Made by a program: the position numbers and the translations under genes | Notes under the pieces: model-generated | The model's database searches: none | Told to the model about the DNA's origin: nothing | Seen by the model: only the letters and a program-made list of their open reading frames with translations | From: Streptococcus sp. 29892 | Lineage (GTDB): Bacteria > Bacillota > Bacilli > Lactobacillales > Streptococcaceae | Length of the DNA: 64,000 nucleotides | Direction: 5' to 3' | NCBI RefSeq assembly: GCF_032594935.1 | Contig: NZ_CP118734.1 | Location: 276,001-340,000, forward strand | Shown: piece by piece, positions 44,391 to 53,660 of the stretch | Layout: each line of letters begins with the position of its first letter | How positions within the stretch are numbered: position 1 is the first letter of the stretch

Positions 44391-47189
44391 TTGTCTAAGA
44401 AGAGATTGAATGAAATTGCCCGAGAATTAGGCGTAAGTAGCAAGGAAGTTGTTGCTAAGGCTCAAGAATTGGGTTTTGAAGTCAAAAGCCATGCTTCAAG
44501 TGTAGATGAAGCAAGTGCCAAACGTTTGGCTGACAGCTTTACTAAGAAAGCAGAAGTTCCAAAAACAGTAGAGAAGGTTCAGTCTGTTGAGAAACCGACT
44601 GAAAGCAAGGCTCCAGTAGCAAAGCAAGAAGCACCCGCTCCAGCTACCAAGGAAGAACCGAAGGCAGTTGCTCCAGCAGCACCTCACCGCCCTCAGAGCC
44701 GTAACTTTAAGGCGGAACGTGAAGCGCGTGCCAAGGAACAAGCAGCTAAGCGAGCTCAGGGCAGAGGCGGTCAAGGCAAACAAGGTCAAGATCGTCGTGA
44801 CAACCGTCAGCAAGGCCAAGGCCGTCCAAGTAATGAACGCAATGAGCGTCGTGATAACAGACGTGAGCAGGGTTCAGACAAGCGTAGGGACAATCGTTTT
44901 GGTGACCGTTACGATAATCGTGACAATCGTCGTCAAGACAACCGTTCTACTCAATCAGCACGTTTTGAGCAAAAAGAGGTTGCAAAACCAGCAGCTCCTA
45001 AGATTGACTTCAAAGCGCGTGCAGCAGCCTTAAAAGCAGAGCAAAATGCAGAATACGCTCGTACCAGCGAAGAACGGTTCCGTCAGGCGCAGGAGGCTAA
45101 AAAGCAACCGAAAAAGCCTAAGGAAATCAAGTTCGAAGAACCGGTGATTGAAAGCAAGCCATTTGTCAAACCAACACCAGTCGCAGCGGTGCCTGAGAAG
45201 GTTGCAGAAAGTGCTCTAGATACCCGTCGTAAAAAACAAGCTCGACCAGACAAGAAACGTGACTTTAATAGTGACGAAGAAGATGGTCCACGGAAACAAC
45301 AAAGAAATCGAAATAGTCAAAATCAAGTGAGAAATCAAAGAAATAGTAACTGGAATAACAACAAGAAAAACAAAAAAGGCAAGAGTAACCAACCTGTCAA
45401 GCCAGCAACTGAACGCAAGTTCCATGAATTGCCAACAGAATTTGAATACACAGCTGGCATGACCGTTGCAGAAATTGCAAAACGGATCAAGCGTGAGCCT
45501 GCTGAAATCGTCAAGAAACTCTTCCTCATGGGAGTTATGGCAACTCAGAACCAATCTCTAGATGGCGACACCATCGAACTCCTTATGGTAGATTATGGAA
45601 TTGAGGCCAAGGAAAAGGTTGAGGTCGATAACGCTGACATTGAACGTTTCTTCGTCGAAGAAGGTTACCTCAATGAAGAGGAAATGGTTGAGCGTCCACC
45701 TGTTGTGACCATCATGGGACACGTTGACCACGGTAAGACAACCCTTTTGGATACCCTTCGTAATTCTCGTGTGGCTACAGGGGAAGCTGGTGGTATCACC
45801 CAGCATATTGGTGCCTACCAAATCGAAGAAAATGGCAAGAAAATTACCTTCTTGGATACGCCTGGACACGCGGCCTTTACATCTATGCGTGCTCGTGGTG
45901 CCTCTGTTACCGACTTGACCATCTTGGTCGTTGCAGCAGATGATGGTGTTATGCCACAGACCATTGAGGCCATCAACCACTCCAAAGCTGCCAATGTTCC
46001 AATCATTGTTGCCATCAACAAGATTGACAAGCCAGGTGCCAACCCAGAACGTGTCATCGGTGAATTAGCTGAACACGGTGTTATCTCAACTGCCTGGGGC
46101 GGTGAGTCTGAATTTGTAGAAATCTCAGCTAAGTTCAACCAAAATATTGATGAGTTGTTGGAAACAGTCCTTCTTGTAGCTGAGATCCAAGAACTGAAGG
46201 CAGACCCAACTGTACGTGCTATTGGTACGGTTATCGAAGCGCATTTGGATAAAGGAAAAGGTGCCGTTGCAACCCTTCTTGTTCAACAGGGAACTCTTAA
46301 TGTTCAAGACCCAATCGTTGTCGGAAATACCTTCGGTCGTGTTCGTGCCATGACCAATGACCTTGGCCGTCGTGTCAAGGTAGCTGGTCCATCTACACCG
46401 GTTTCGATCACTGGTTTGAACGAAACGCCAATGGCTGGCGATCACTTCGCTGTCTATGAAGATGAGAAATCTGCGCGTGCAGCTGGTGAAGAGCGTGCCA
46501 AGCGTGCCCTTCTCAAACAACGTCAGGCAACCCAACGTGTCAGCCTTGAAAACCTCTTTGATACCCTTAAAGCAGGTGAAGTTAAGTCTGTCAACGTCAT
46601 TATCAAGGCCGATGTACAAGGTTCTGTAGAGGCCCTTGCAACCTCTCTTCAGAAAATCGAAGTGGAAGGCGTGCGCGTCAATATCGTTCACTCTGCAGTA
46701 GGTGCCATCAACGAATCGGATATTACCCTTGCGGAAGCATCGAACGCACTCGTTATCGGTTTCAACGTTCGTCCAACTGCTGAAGCTCGTAGTCAAGCAG
46801 AAGCAGATGATGTAGAAGTACGTCTCCATAGCATCATCTATAAGGTGATTGAAGAGATGGAAGATGCCATGAAAGGGATGTTGGATCCTGAGTTTGAAGA
46901 AAAAATCATCGGTGAAGCTATCATCCGTGAAACCTTTAAAGTTTCTAAAGTCGGAACGATCGGTGGTTTCATGGTTGTACGTGGTAAGGTTACCCGTGAT
47001 TCAAGTGTTCGTGTTATCCGAGATGGCGTTGTTATCTTCGACGGTAAATTGGGCAGCTTGAAGCGTTACAAGGATGATGTGAAAGAAGTTGGTAACGCCC
47101 AAGAAGGTGGTTTGATGATTGAAAACTACAACGACATCCGTGTAGATGATACCATCGAAGCCTACATCATGGAAGAAATTAAGAAATAA
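44391..47189 (+). CDS. infB: Translation initiation factor IF-2
   Basis: 932 residues from TTG 44391, 8 bases after AGGAGG. N-terminal IF2N domain ([19 protein letters not shown]), a long disordered basic region about residues 50-330 rich in Asn, Arg, Lys, Asp and Gln, and a second IF2N ([20 protein letters not shown]). The GTPase domain has [12 protein letters not shown] (G1), DTPGH (G3) and NKIDKP (G4). Domains II-IV bind ribosome and fMet-tRNA. It delivers initiator tRNA to the 30S subunit. Confidence 0.97.
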   Translation: MSKKRLNEIARELGVSSKEVVAKAQELGFEVKSHASSVDEASAKRLADSFTKKAEVPKTVEKVQSVEKPTESKAPVAKQEAPAPATKEEPKAVAPAAPHRPQSRNFKAEREARAKEQAAKRAQGRGGQGKQGQDRRDNRQQGQGRPSNERNERRDNRREQGSDKRRDNRFGDRYDNRDNRRQDNRSTQSARFEQKEVAKPAAPKIDFKARAAALKAEQNAEYARTSEERFRQAQEAKKQPKKPKEIKFEEPVIESKPFVKPTPVAAVPEKVAESALDTRRKKQARPDKKRDFNSDEEDGPRKQQRNRNSQNQVRNQRNSNWNNNKKNKKGKSNQPVKPATERKFHELPTEFEYTAGMTVAEIAKRIKREPAEIVKKLFLMGVMATQNQSLDGDTIELLMVDYGIEAKEKVEVDNADIERFFVEEGYLNEEEMVERPPVVTIMGHVDHGKTTLLDTLRNSRVATGEAGGITQHIGAYQIEENGKKITFLDTPGHAAFTSMRARGASVTDLTILVVAADDGVMPQTIEAINHSKAANVPIIVAINKIDKPGANPERVIGELAEHGVISTAWGGESEFVEISAKFNQNIDELLETVLLVAEIQELKADPTVRAIGTVIEAHLDKGKGAVATLLVQQGTLNVQDPIVVGNTFGRVRAMTNDLGRRVKVAGPSTPVSITGLNETPMAGDHFAVYEDEKSARAAGEERAKRALLKQRQATQRVSLENLFDTLKAGEVKSVNVIIKADVQGSVEALATSLQKIEVEGVRVNIVHSAVGAINESDITLAEASNALVIGFNVRPTAEARSQAEADDVEVRLHSIIYKVIEEMEDAMKGMLDPEFEEKIIGEAIIRETFKVSKVGTIGGFMVVRGKVTRDSSVRVIRDGVVIFDGKLGSLKRYKDDVKEVGNAQEGGLMIENYNDIRVDDTIEAYIMEEIKK

Positions 47190-47264
47190 GAGCTTTTAAA
47201 AAAGCAAGGGTATCAAGGGAACTGAGATATTTGTTTTACCGATGCCCTCTTATGAAACAATGTT

Positions 47265-47288
47265 AAGCTGAGGAAACTCAGCTTTTCT
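47265..47288 (+). terminator. Terminator-like hairpin between infB and rbfA
   Basis: Stem AAGCTGAG / CTCAGCTT with tetraloop GAAA, then TTCTATC. It is 14 bases from the rbfA ribosome site, so it may attenuate or stabilise rather than end the transcript. Confidence 0.6.
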
Positions 47289-47310
47289 ATCATCTAAGAA
47301 AGGAATGACT

Positions 47311-47664
47311 ATGGCAAACCATTTTCGAACAGACCGTGTTGGGATGGAAATCAAGCGCGAAGTCAATGAGATTTTGCAGAAGAAAGTCCGGGATCCTCGT
47401 GTGCAAGGTGTGACCATCACTGATGTGCAGATGGTCGGAGATTTGTCTATGGCCAAGGTTTACTATACCATTATGAGTGACCTGGCTTCTGACAATCAAA
47501 AAGCCCAAACAGGTCTTGAAAAAGCAACAGGAACCATTAAGAGAGAACTAGGTCGCAAGCTGACCCTCTATAAAATTCCTGATTTGGTCTTTGAAAAAGA
47601 CCAATCCATTGAGTACGGCAACAAGATCGATCAGATGTTGCGTGCCCTTGAGCAAAAAGATTAA
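47311..47664 (+). CDS. rbfA: Ribosome-binding factor A
   Basis: 117 residues from ATG 47311, 6 bases after AAAGGA; the ATG at 47305 directly abuts the site. KH-like fold: [44 protein letters not shown] and [20 protein letters not shown]. RbfA acts in late 30S maturation and cold adaptation, in line with RimP and IF-2 in the same operon. Confidence 0.96.
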   Translation: MANHFRTDRVGMEIKREVNEILQKKVRDPRVQGVTITDVQMVGDLSMAKVYYTIMSDLASDNQKAQTGLEKATGTIKRELGRKLTLYKIPDLVFEKDQSIEYGNKIDQMLRALEQKD

Positions 47665-47670
47665 GCTAGG

Positions 47671-47699
47671 AAAGTCGGATGGCAACATTCGGCTTTTTA
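47671..47699 (+). terminator. Terminator of the rimP-rbfA operon
   Basis: 11-bp stem AAAGTCGGATG / CATTCGGCTTT (G-U pairs included), loop GCAA, then TT. The following 200 bases to the next gene show no other structure. Confidence 0.75.
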
Positions 47700-47907
47700 A
47701 CTTCTGAATGGGCTATATGTGCAAAGACCAATCAATTGAATGTATTAATTCAGGTTTGGTTGACATGCTGGTGAGTTAGAAAGCATTGCGGTCTATTTTA
47801 AGTTTTCTTTTGGCTATCTTTAATCTTTCTTTTAGGAATGAGGAGTAAACTAAGAGCATATCAGGAAGGCAAGCGAACTTCCTAAAGAAAGAAAAGGAAT
47901 TTACATT

Positions 47908-49053
47908 ATGAAAACAAATCTTAAAAAACTTCTTTACTCTGGCGTCACTCTTATGAGTTTAGGTGTCTTGGCCGCTTGTTCGACAGCTTCCAGTTCGACA
48001 ACGACCTCAAGTTCTGTAACAACTAGTCAAACGAATGTCGCTTCAACCACAAGCAACGGAACCTCATCGACTTCGAATACTTCTTCAATTGACTGGTCAG
48101 CCCTTCCAACAAAAGAAGTAACACTCTCAAATGATGGTTTGAACATTACAGAAGGTGGTACATATATCCTGACCGGGTCAACCACCGCAGGTGTGACAGT
48201 TGAAACAGATGCCAATGTCCGTATTGTTTTAGCAGGTGCAGAAATCTCAAGTTCAGATACTGCTGCTATCAATGTCATTCAGGCTGGTAATGTTGAATTG
48301 GAAATCAAAGATGGAACTAGTAATACTGTAAAAGATACTAGCAACCACTCAGATACAAACATTGAAGGTGCTATCCATGTTGAAGCAGATTTGACTATTA
48401 CTGGTAATGGAAATCTAACAGTTGAGGCAAACTTCCAAGACGGTATTGTTTCAACGGATGACATGGTTGTCAATGCTGGCAATATCAAAGTAACAGCAGT
48501 TGATGATGGTATTCGAGGGAAAGATTCGATGACTGTCAATGGTGGAGCCATTGATGTAACTGCAGGTGGTGATGGTATCAAGTCAACAAATGACACGGAT
48601 ACAACAAAAGGTTATACAACGATTACTGGTGGTGCTATCACTGTGAAGGCAGGTGATGATGCCATCAAGGCAGAAACCGCACTGACAATTGATGGAGGCA
48701 CGATTACTGTTCCAGAATCAGCAGAAGCTATGGAAGGAACGAATATTACCATCAATGGTGGTACATTAGATGTCTACGGTTCAGATGATGCTATCAACGC
48801 GGCAAGTACAATTTCATCAGACATCTTTATCAAAGTGACTGGTGGTGATTTGAAAGTTGCAGTAGGTAGTGGAGATACTGATGCTTTTGATGCCAATGGT
48901 GATATCTATGTATCAGGTGGTACTATTGATGTGACAGCTCCAACCTCAGCCTTTGACTTTGATGGAACTGCTGAATTGACAGGTGGTACAGTAACTGTTA
49001 ATGGCCAACAAATTAGCCAGATTGTAGCAACTGGTCCTGGCGGTGGCTGGTAA
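47908..49053 (+). CDS. Carbohydrate-binding-domain (DUF4353-type) beta-solenoid lipoprotein
   Basis: 381 residues. Lipobox LAAC (Cys24), then a Ser/Thr-rich linker to about residue 65. The rest consists of repeated strands such as ADLTITGNGNLTV, DDMVVNAGNIKVT, DSMTVNGGAIDVT, TALTIDGGTITVP and NITINGGTLDVYG, forming a right-handed parallel beta-helix pattern of roughly 20-23 residues per turn. I associate this with the DUF4353 carbohydrate-binding family. It ends GPGGGW. Surface-anchored, ligand unknown. Single gene with AAAGGAA ribosome site. Confidence 0.85.
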   Translation: MKTNLKKLLYSGVTLMSLGVLAACSTASSSTTTSSSVTTSQTNVASTTSNGTSSTSNTSSIDWSALPTKEVTLSNDGLNITEGGTYILTGSTTAGVTVETDANVRIVLAGAEISSSDTAAINVIQAGNVELEIKDGTSNTVKDTSNHSDTNIEGAIHVEADLTITGNGNLTVEANFQDGIVSTDDMVVNAGNIKVTAVDDGIRGKDSMTVNGGAIDVTAGGDGIKSTNDTDTTKGYTTITGGAITVKAGDDAIKAETALTIDGGTITVPESAEAMEGTNITINGGTLDVYGSDDAINAASTISSDIFIKVTGGDLKVAVGSGDTDAFDANGDIYVSGGTIDVTAPTSAFDFDGTAELTGGTVTVNGQQISQIVATGPGGGW

Positions 49054-49074
49054 AAACTGAATATTAGCTAAGAA

Positions 49075-49104
49075 AAAGGTCTGAGTTGAGTAACTCAGAC
49101 CTTT
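49075..49104. terminator. Bidirectional terminator between lipoprotein and YadS-like gene
   Basis: Perfect 13-bp stem AAAGGTCTGAGTT / AACTCAGACCTTT, loop GAGT. The minus-strand gene ends inside it. Confidence 0.9.
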
Positions 49105-49754
49105 CGTTTTCTATCCATATTTGGGAGGTTAATCTTATACTTGATGACCAAGAGTCGAATAATCAGACTGATGGAAAAAATACTAATGAAAATGGGAATT
49201 TGTGGTAATTGCCAATCGACAATACAAAGGTGGTAGAGAAGACCGGAAAAGAAGGCTAGCACAGCATAAACATCTTCTTTCAGAACGATGGGTGTTTCAT
49301 TAACCAGTAAATCGCGGGCAATACCGCCACCAACACCTGTTAGAGCGGCCAAGATGCCAGTTGTCATGGCGTTTAGTTGAAGGTCAACTCCAGTATTGGC
49401 ACCGATAAGGGCAAAGATGGCTAGTCCGATGGCATCAAAGACCAGATTGGTCTGGGAAAGTAAAATAATCATTTTTTTATCCAGTGGCTGGTCTTGCTTC
49501 ATATTGATGACAATCACATACATGATAATGGCTACACAGATAGAAAGGTAGATGGCCTTGGGGTCTGTTAAGGCAGCTGGGATATGATTGGCCATGGTAT
49601 CACGAATGATACCGCCGCCCACAGCTGTGATGATACTGAGTAGACAGATACCAAAAATATCTAGCTTCTTATTGAATCCCTTGACAGCACCTGAAACAGC
49701 GAAAGCGATTGTACCGATATAGTTGCAAATGATAAGAAATAAATCAAATTCCAT
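49095..49754 (-). CDS. Trimeric intracellular cation (TRIC)-like channel, UPF0126/YadS family
   Basis: 219 residues from ATG 49754 after GGAGGTG; the ATG at 49766 overlaps that site. Seven hydrophobic segments in two homologous halves, each with a glycine-rich motif: FAVSGAVKGFNKKLDIFG and ITAVGGGIIRDTM, then AIFALIGANTG and LTGVGGGIARDLLVNE. Bacterial TRIC homologues form cation channels. Single gene. Confidence 0.88.
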   Translation of the reverse strand: MEFDLFLIICNYIGTIAFAVSGAVKGFNKKLDIFGICLLSIITAVGGGIIRDTMANHIPAALTDPKAIYLSICVAIIMYVIVINMKQDQPLDKKMIILLSQTNLVFDAIGLAIFALIGANTGVDLQLNAMTTGILAALTGVGGGIARDLLVNETPIVLKEDVYAVLAFFSGLLYHLCIVDWQLPQIPIFISIFSISLIIRLLVIKYKINLPNMDRKRKV

Positions 49755-49891
49755 AGGCACCTCCATCTATATAATAACAAAAAGAAAAAAGGCTGACAAG
49801 TCTGTCCGAAAGTTTGTGAAATAAAAAACAAATGAAAAAATAAAAAGTGAAGCAGTAGTAAAAAATAGCAGGGAAATCAGTGTTTTCACGA

Positions 49892-49906
49892 AATTTTCAG
49901 TAAATA
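49892..49906. promoter_or_regulatory. CodY-like box upstream of the pdh promoter
   Basis: AATTTTCAGTAAATA matches the CodY consensus at 13 of 15. It lies 19 bases upstream of the -35. An imperfect cre-like sequence (AGAAAACGGTTCAA, 49907-49920; consensus TGWNANCGNTNWCA, about 11 of 14) follows it directly, so CcpA control is also conceivable. Confidence 0.5.
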
Positions 49907-49924
49907 AGAAAACGGTTCAAATAC

Positions 49925-49953
49925 TTGCCATTTGTGAAATATTGGTCTATCAT
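49925..49953 (+). promoter_or_regulatory. Promoter of the pdhABCD operon
   Basis: TTGCCA at 49925-49930 and TATCAT at 49948-49953 with a 17-nt spacer, 35 bases before pdhA. Confidence 0.65.
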
Positions 49954-49987
49954 AGTACAGAAAGAGAAAAAACCTTTGGAGGAAATT

Positions 49988-50956
49988 ATGGTATCTATCT
50001 CAAAAGAACAACACTTGGATATGTTCCTAAAAATGCAACAAATCCGCGATGTTGACATGAAATTGAACAAATTGGTGCGTCGTGGCTTCGTACAAGGTAT
50101 GACTCACTTCTCAGTTGGTGAAGAAGCGGCAGCTGTCGGACCAATCGCTGGTTTGACAGAGCAAGACATTATCTTCTCACACCACCGTGGTCACGGTCAC
50201 GTTATCGCAAAAGGGATTGACATCAACGGTATGATGGCTGAGCTTGCTGGTAAGGCAACAGGTACATCTAAAGGCCGTGGTGGTTCTATGCACTTGGCTA
50301 ACGTTGAAAAAGGAAACTTTGGTTCAAACGGTATCGTAGGTGGTGGTTATGCCCTTGCAGTAGGTGCAGCCCTTACGCAACAATACCTCGGTACTGATAA
50401 TATCGTTATTGCCTTCTCAGGTGACTCAGCGACAAACGAAGGTTCCTTCCACGAATCAATGAACTTGGCAGCTGTTTGGAATTTGCCAGTTATCTTCTTT
50501 ATCACTAACAACCGTTACGGTATCTCAACAGACATTTCTTATTCTACTAAGATTCCTCACCTCTACCAACGTGCTGCTGCATACGGTATGCCAGGTCACT
50601 ATGTTGAAGATGGAAACGACGTGATTGCCGTTTATGAGAAAATGCAAGAAGTTATCGAATACGTTCGTGCAGGTAACGGTCCAGCCATGGTCGAAGTTGA
50701 ATCATACCGCTGGTTTGGTCACTCAACTGCTGACGCAGGTGTTTACCGTACAAAAGAAGAGGTAAACGAGTGGAAAGCAAAAGACCCACTTAAGAAATAC
50801 CGCAAATACTTGACAGAGAACAAGATTGCGACTGACGAAGAATTGGATGCCATCGAAGCACAAGTTGCAGAACAAGTAGAAGCATCTGTGAAATTCGCAC
50901 AAGAAAGCCCAGATCCAGACATCTCAGTAGCTTACGAAGACGTGTTTGTAGATTAG
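49988..50956 (+). CDS. pdhA: Pyruvate (acetoin-type) dehydrogenase E1 component, alpha subunit
   Basis: 322 residues from ATG 49988 after TTGGAGGAAA; the longer frame covers the promoter. ThDP-dependent E1-alpha: FSVGEEAAAVGPIAGL, RGHGHVIAKG, GGSMHLANVEKGNFGSNGIV and the ThDP/metal motif GDSATNEGSFHESMN to FITNN (GDS in place of the usual GDG). With E1-beta it decarboxylates the 2-oxo acid and reduces the lipoyl group. In streptococci this four-gene set is annotated either as acetoin or pyruvate dehydrogenase (also acoA). The sequence alone does not decide; a lack of other PDH genes would favour pyruvate. Confidence 0.92.
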   Translation: MVSISKEQHLDMFLKMQQIRDVDMKLNKLVRRGFVQGMTHFSVGEEAAAVGPIAGLTEQDIIFSHHRGHGHVIAKGIDINGMMAELAGKATGTSKGRGGSMHLANVEKGNFGSNGIVGGGYALAVGAALTQQYLGTDNIVIAFSGDSATNEGSFHESMNLAAVWNLPVIFFITNNRYGISTDISYSTKIPHLYQRAAAYGMPGHYVEDGNDVIAVYEKMQEVIEYVRAGNGPAMVEVESYRWFGHSTADAGVYRTKEEVNEWKAKDPLKKYRKYLTENKIATDEELDAIEAQVAEQVEASVKFAQESPDPDISVAYEDVFVD

Positions 50957-51007
50957 TCTACTGTCCAGATTGAAGAAAATTTTTGATATAGTAGGAGAAA
51001 TTTTAAA

Positions 51008-52003
51008 ATGGCTGAAACAAAAGTAATGGCCTTGCGTGAAGCGATTAACTTGGCTCAAAGCGAAGAAATGCGTAAGGATGAAAAAGTATTCTTGATGGGT
51101 GAAGACGTCGGTATCTACGGCGGTGACTTCGGTACATCTGTTGGTATGTTGGACGAATTTGGTCCAAAACGCGTTCGCGACACGCCTATCTCTGAGGCTG
51201 CAATCGCTGGTTCTGCGGTTGGTGCGGCTCAAACCGGTCTTCGTCCAATCGTTGACTTGACTTTCATGGACTTCGTGACAATTGCACTTGACGCGATTGT
51301 TAACCAAGCTGCCAAAACTAACTACATGTTTGGTGGCGGCTTGAAGACACCTGTAACCTTCCGTGTGGCTTCAGGTTCTGGTATCGGTTCTGCAGCACAG
51401 CACTCACAATCTCTTGAAGCATGGTTGACTCACATCCCAGGTATCAAGGTGGTCGCACCTGGTACAGCTAACGATGCAAAAGGTCTTTTGAAATCATCTA
51501 TCCTTGATAACAACCCAGTTATCTTCTTGGAGCCAAAAGCTCTTTACGGTAAAAAAGAAGAAGTTAACTTAGACCCAGATTTCTACATTCCACTTGGTAA
51601 GGGTGAAATCAAACGTGAAGGTACTGATGTAACCATTATTTCATACGGTCGTATGTTGGAACGTGCCTTGAAAGCGGCTGAAGAAGTAGCTGCAGAAGGC
51701 ATCAGCGTAGAAGTGGTTGACCCACGTACCCTTATTCCATTGGATAAAGAATTGATCATCGAATCTGTGAAGAAAACTGGTAAGGTTATCTTGGTTAACG
51801 ATGCTTACAAAACAGGTGGTTTCATCGGTGAGATCGCATCAATCATCACAGAAAGCGAAGCCTTTGACTACTTGGATGCCCCAATCATCCGTATCGCTTC
51901 AGATGATGTACCAGTTCCTTACGCAAACATTCTTGAAAACGCAGTATTGCCAAACGTAGAGAAAATCAAATCGGCAATCTACAAGCAAGTAAACAAGGGT
52001 TAA
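51008..52003 (+). CDS. pdhB: Pyruvate (acetoin-type) dehydrogenase E1 component, beta subunit
   Basis: 331 residues, AGGAGAAA before the ATG. EDVGIYGGDFGTSVGMLDEF, DTPISEAAIAGSAVGAA, LTFMDFVTIALDAIVNQAAK and the C-terminal transketolase domain (ISYGRMLERALKAAEEVA, VVDPRTLIPLDKELI) are the family's blocks. Forms the alpha2beta2 E1 with PdhA. 51 bases separate it from pdhA and 217 structured bases from pdhC. Confidence 0.94.
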   Translation: MAETKVMALREAINLAQSEEMRKDEKVFLMGEDVGIYGGDFGTSVGMLDEFGPKRVRDTPISEAAIAGSAVGAAQTGLRPIVDLTFMDFVTIALDAIVNQAAKTNYMFGGGLKTPVTFRVASGSGIGSAAQHSQSLEAWLTHIPGIKVVAPGTANDAKGLLKSSILDNNPVIFLEPKALYGKKEEVNLDPDFYIPLGKGEIKREGTDVTIISYGRMLERALKAAEEVAAEGISVEVVDPRTLIPLDKELIIESVKKTGKVILVNDAYKTGGFIGEIASIITESEAFDYLDAPIIRIASDDVPVPYANILENAVLPNVEKIKSAIYKQVNKG

Positions 52004-52112
52004 GAAAGAATGGAAGGACGGGCAACCGTCCTAGCCCTGTTTGAAAGAATGTAACCTAGAATTGAGCCGACTTAGTGAATAAGTCTGGTTTAGTGGTTAT
52101 GTAAGAAACTGA

Positions 52113-52220
52113 AAGAAAGGAATTGATCCCGTCCGGAAAACTAGGAGAAAAGATAAGTCGCTAAGAAATCAAGATTTTCTATTTTTCAATCGTTTTCTGT
52201 TCGGACTTGGTATCTTAAAA
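52113..52220 (+). promoter_or_regulatory. Structured leader of pdhC (SD-hairpin-AUG element)
   Basis: No Shine-Dalgarno lies in the 20 bases before the pdhC ATG. AAAGGA is at 52116-52121, followed by AATTGATCCC. The 5' arm GTCCG (52131-52135) pairs with CGGAC (52202-52206), and GATCCC can pair with GGTATC (one mismatch). The arms enclose AGAAATC / GATTTTCT (52164-52180). Folded, AAAGGA and the ATG are about 9 unpaired bases apart. The 52004-52112 stretch upstream has no gene and only a GGACGG / CCGTCC hairpin near 52016. Confidence 0.6.
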
Positions 52221-53606
52221 ATGGCTATTGAAATCATTATGCCTAAGCTCGGTGTGGACATGCAAGAAGGTGAAATCATCGAGTGGAAAAAACAAGAGGG
52301 CGATTTCGTCAACGAAGGCGATGTCATCTTGGAAATGATGTCTGACAAGACCAGCATGGAGTTGGAAGCAGAAGAGTCAGGCGTCCTATTAAAAATTGTT
52401 CATGGAAACGGTGCTACTGTCCCTGTTACCGAAGTTATTGCCTACTTGGGTGCTGAAGGCGAAACGGTTGAAGCAGGAGCTTCATCTGCTCCAGTTGCCC
52501 CAGCTGCAGCCATCGAAGAAGTACCTGCAGGTCGCACGCCTGTTATTGTTGCTCCGGCAGCTGCTGCCAAACCACAAGGTGGTGGCAAGGTTCGTGCTAC
52601 TCCAGCAGCACGTAAATTGGCGCGTGAGCTTGGAATTGACTTAGGTCTTGTACCAGGAACTGGTGCAAATGGCCGTGTCCACAAGGCTGACGTTGAAGAC
52701 TTCAAGGGAGCAGCTCCAAAAGCAACTCCGCTTGCAGCCCGTATTGCAGCAGACCAAGGTGTTGATTTGTCAACCCTTACTGGTTCAGGTGTCAATGGTA
52801 AGATTGTTAAGGACGACGTTCTTGCAGTACTTGCTCCTGCAACTGTAGAAACTGTTGCTCCAGCACCGAAAGCTGAAGAGAAACCAGCTAAAGAATTGCC
52901 AGAAGGCGTTGAAATCATCAAGATGAGCCCAATGCGTAAGGCAATTTCAAAAGGTATGGTCAACTCTTACTTGACAGCTCCAACCTTTACGCTTAACTAC
53001 GATATCGACATGACCAACCTCATGGCATTGCGTAAGCAAGTCCTTGAGCCAATCATGAACAAGACTGGTTTGAAAGTAACATTTACTGACTTGATCGGTC
53101 TTGCAGTGGTTCGTACATTGATGAAGGAAGAACACCGCTATATGAATGCATCTTTGATTAACGATGCTCAAGAAATCGAGTTGCACAAGTTTGTCAACCT
53201 TGGTATCGCGGTAGGTTTGGATGAAGGCTTGGTGGTGCCAGTTGTTCACGGTGCAGATAAGATGAGCTTGTCTGACTTCGTGGTGGCTTCAAAAGATGTC
53301 ATCAAGAAGGCTCAATCTGGTAAGTTGAAGGGTGCGGAAATGTCAGGTTCTACCTTCTCTATCACCAACTTGGGTATGTTCGGTACTAAGACCTTCAACC
53401 CGATCATCAACCAACCAAACTCAGCCATCCTTGGTGTTGCAGCAACTGTTCAAACACCAGTTGTTATCGACGGCGAAATCAAAATCCGTCCAATCATGGC
53501 ACTCTGCTTGACCATTGACCACCGTATCGTTGACGGTATGAATGGTGCTAAGTTCATGGTTGACTTGAAGAACTTGTTGGAAAACCCATTGGAATTGTTG
53601 ATTTGA
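52221..53606 (+). CDS. pdhC: Dihydrolipoamide acetyltransferase E2 of the dehydrogenase complex
   Basis: 461 residues. Lipoyl domain 1-80 with the lipoylated lysine in SDKTSM (Lys43). Then come an Ala/Pro linker and two peripheral-subunit-binding domains: about 125-161 (ATPAARKLARELGIDL, GANGRVHKADVEDF) and 168-204 (ATPLAARIAADQGVDL, GVNGKIVKDDVLAVL). The catalytic domain is about 230-461, ending with the DHRIVDGMNG active-site motif. It transfers the acetyl group from lipoamide to CoA and forms the complex core. Two binding domains are unusual; most E2 chains have one. The lipoyl domain is identical to that of PdhD. Confidence 0.94.
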   Translation: MAIEIIMPKLGVDMQEGEIIEWKKQEGDFVNEGDVILEMMSDKTSMELEAEESGVLLKIVHGNGATVPVTEVIAYLGAEGETVEAGASSAPVAPAAAIEEVPAGRTPVIVAPAAAAKPQGGGKVRATPAARKLARELGIDLGLVPGTGANGRVHKADVEDFKGAAPKATPLAARIAADQGVDLSTLTGSGVNGKIVKDDVLAVLAPATVETVAPAPKAEEKPAKELPEGVEIIKMSPMRKAISKGMVNSYLTAPTFTLNYDIDMTNLMALRKQVLEPIMNKTGLKVTFTDLIGLAVVRTLMKEEHRYMNASLINDAQEIELHKFVNLGIAVGLDEGLVVPVVHGADKMSLSDFVVASKDVIKKAQSGKLKGAEMSGSTFSITNLGMFGTKTFNPIINQPNSAILGVAATVQTPVVIDGEIKIRPIMALCLTIDHRIVDGMNGAKFMVDLKNLLENPLELLI

Positions 53607-53660
53607 TAAGGTTTCCATTGGTTTAAACTAGAGAATTAGATTTCTGAATAGAAAATAAAG

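Noticed and set aside
44496..44819. 107-residue minus-strand ORF opposite infB
   Set aside because: Arises from the biased composition of the disordered IF-2 N-terminus; no SD or homology.
46125..46829. 234-residue minus-strand ORF opposite infB
   Set aside because: Antisense shadow in the GTPase region with no initiation signals.
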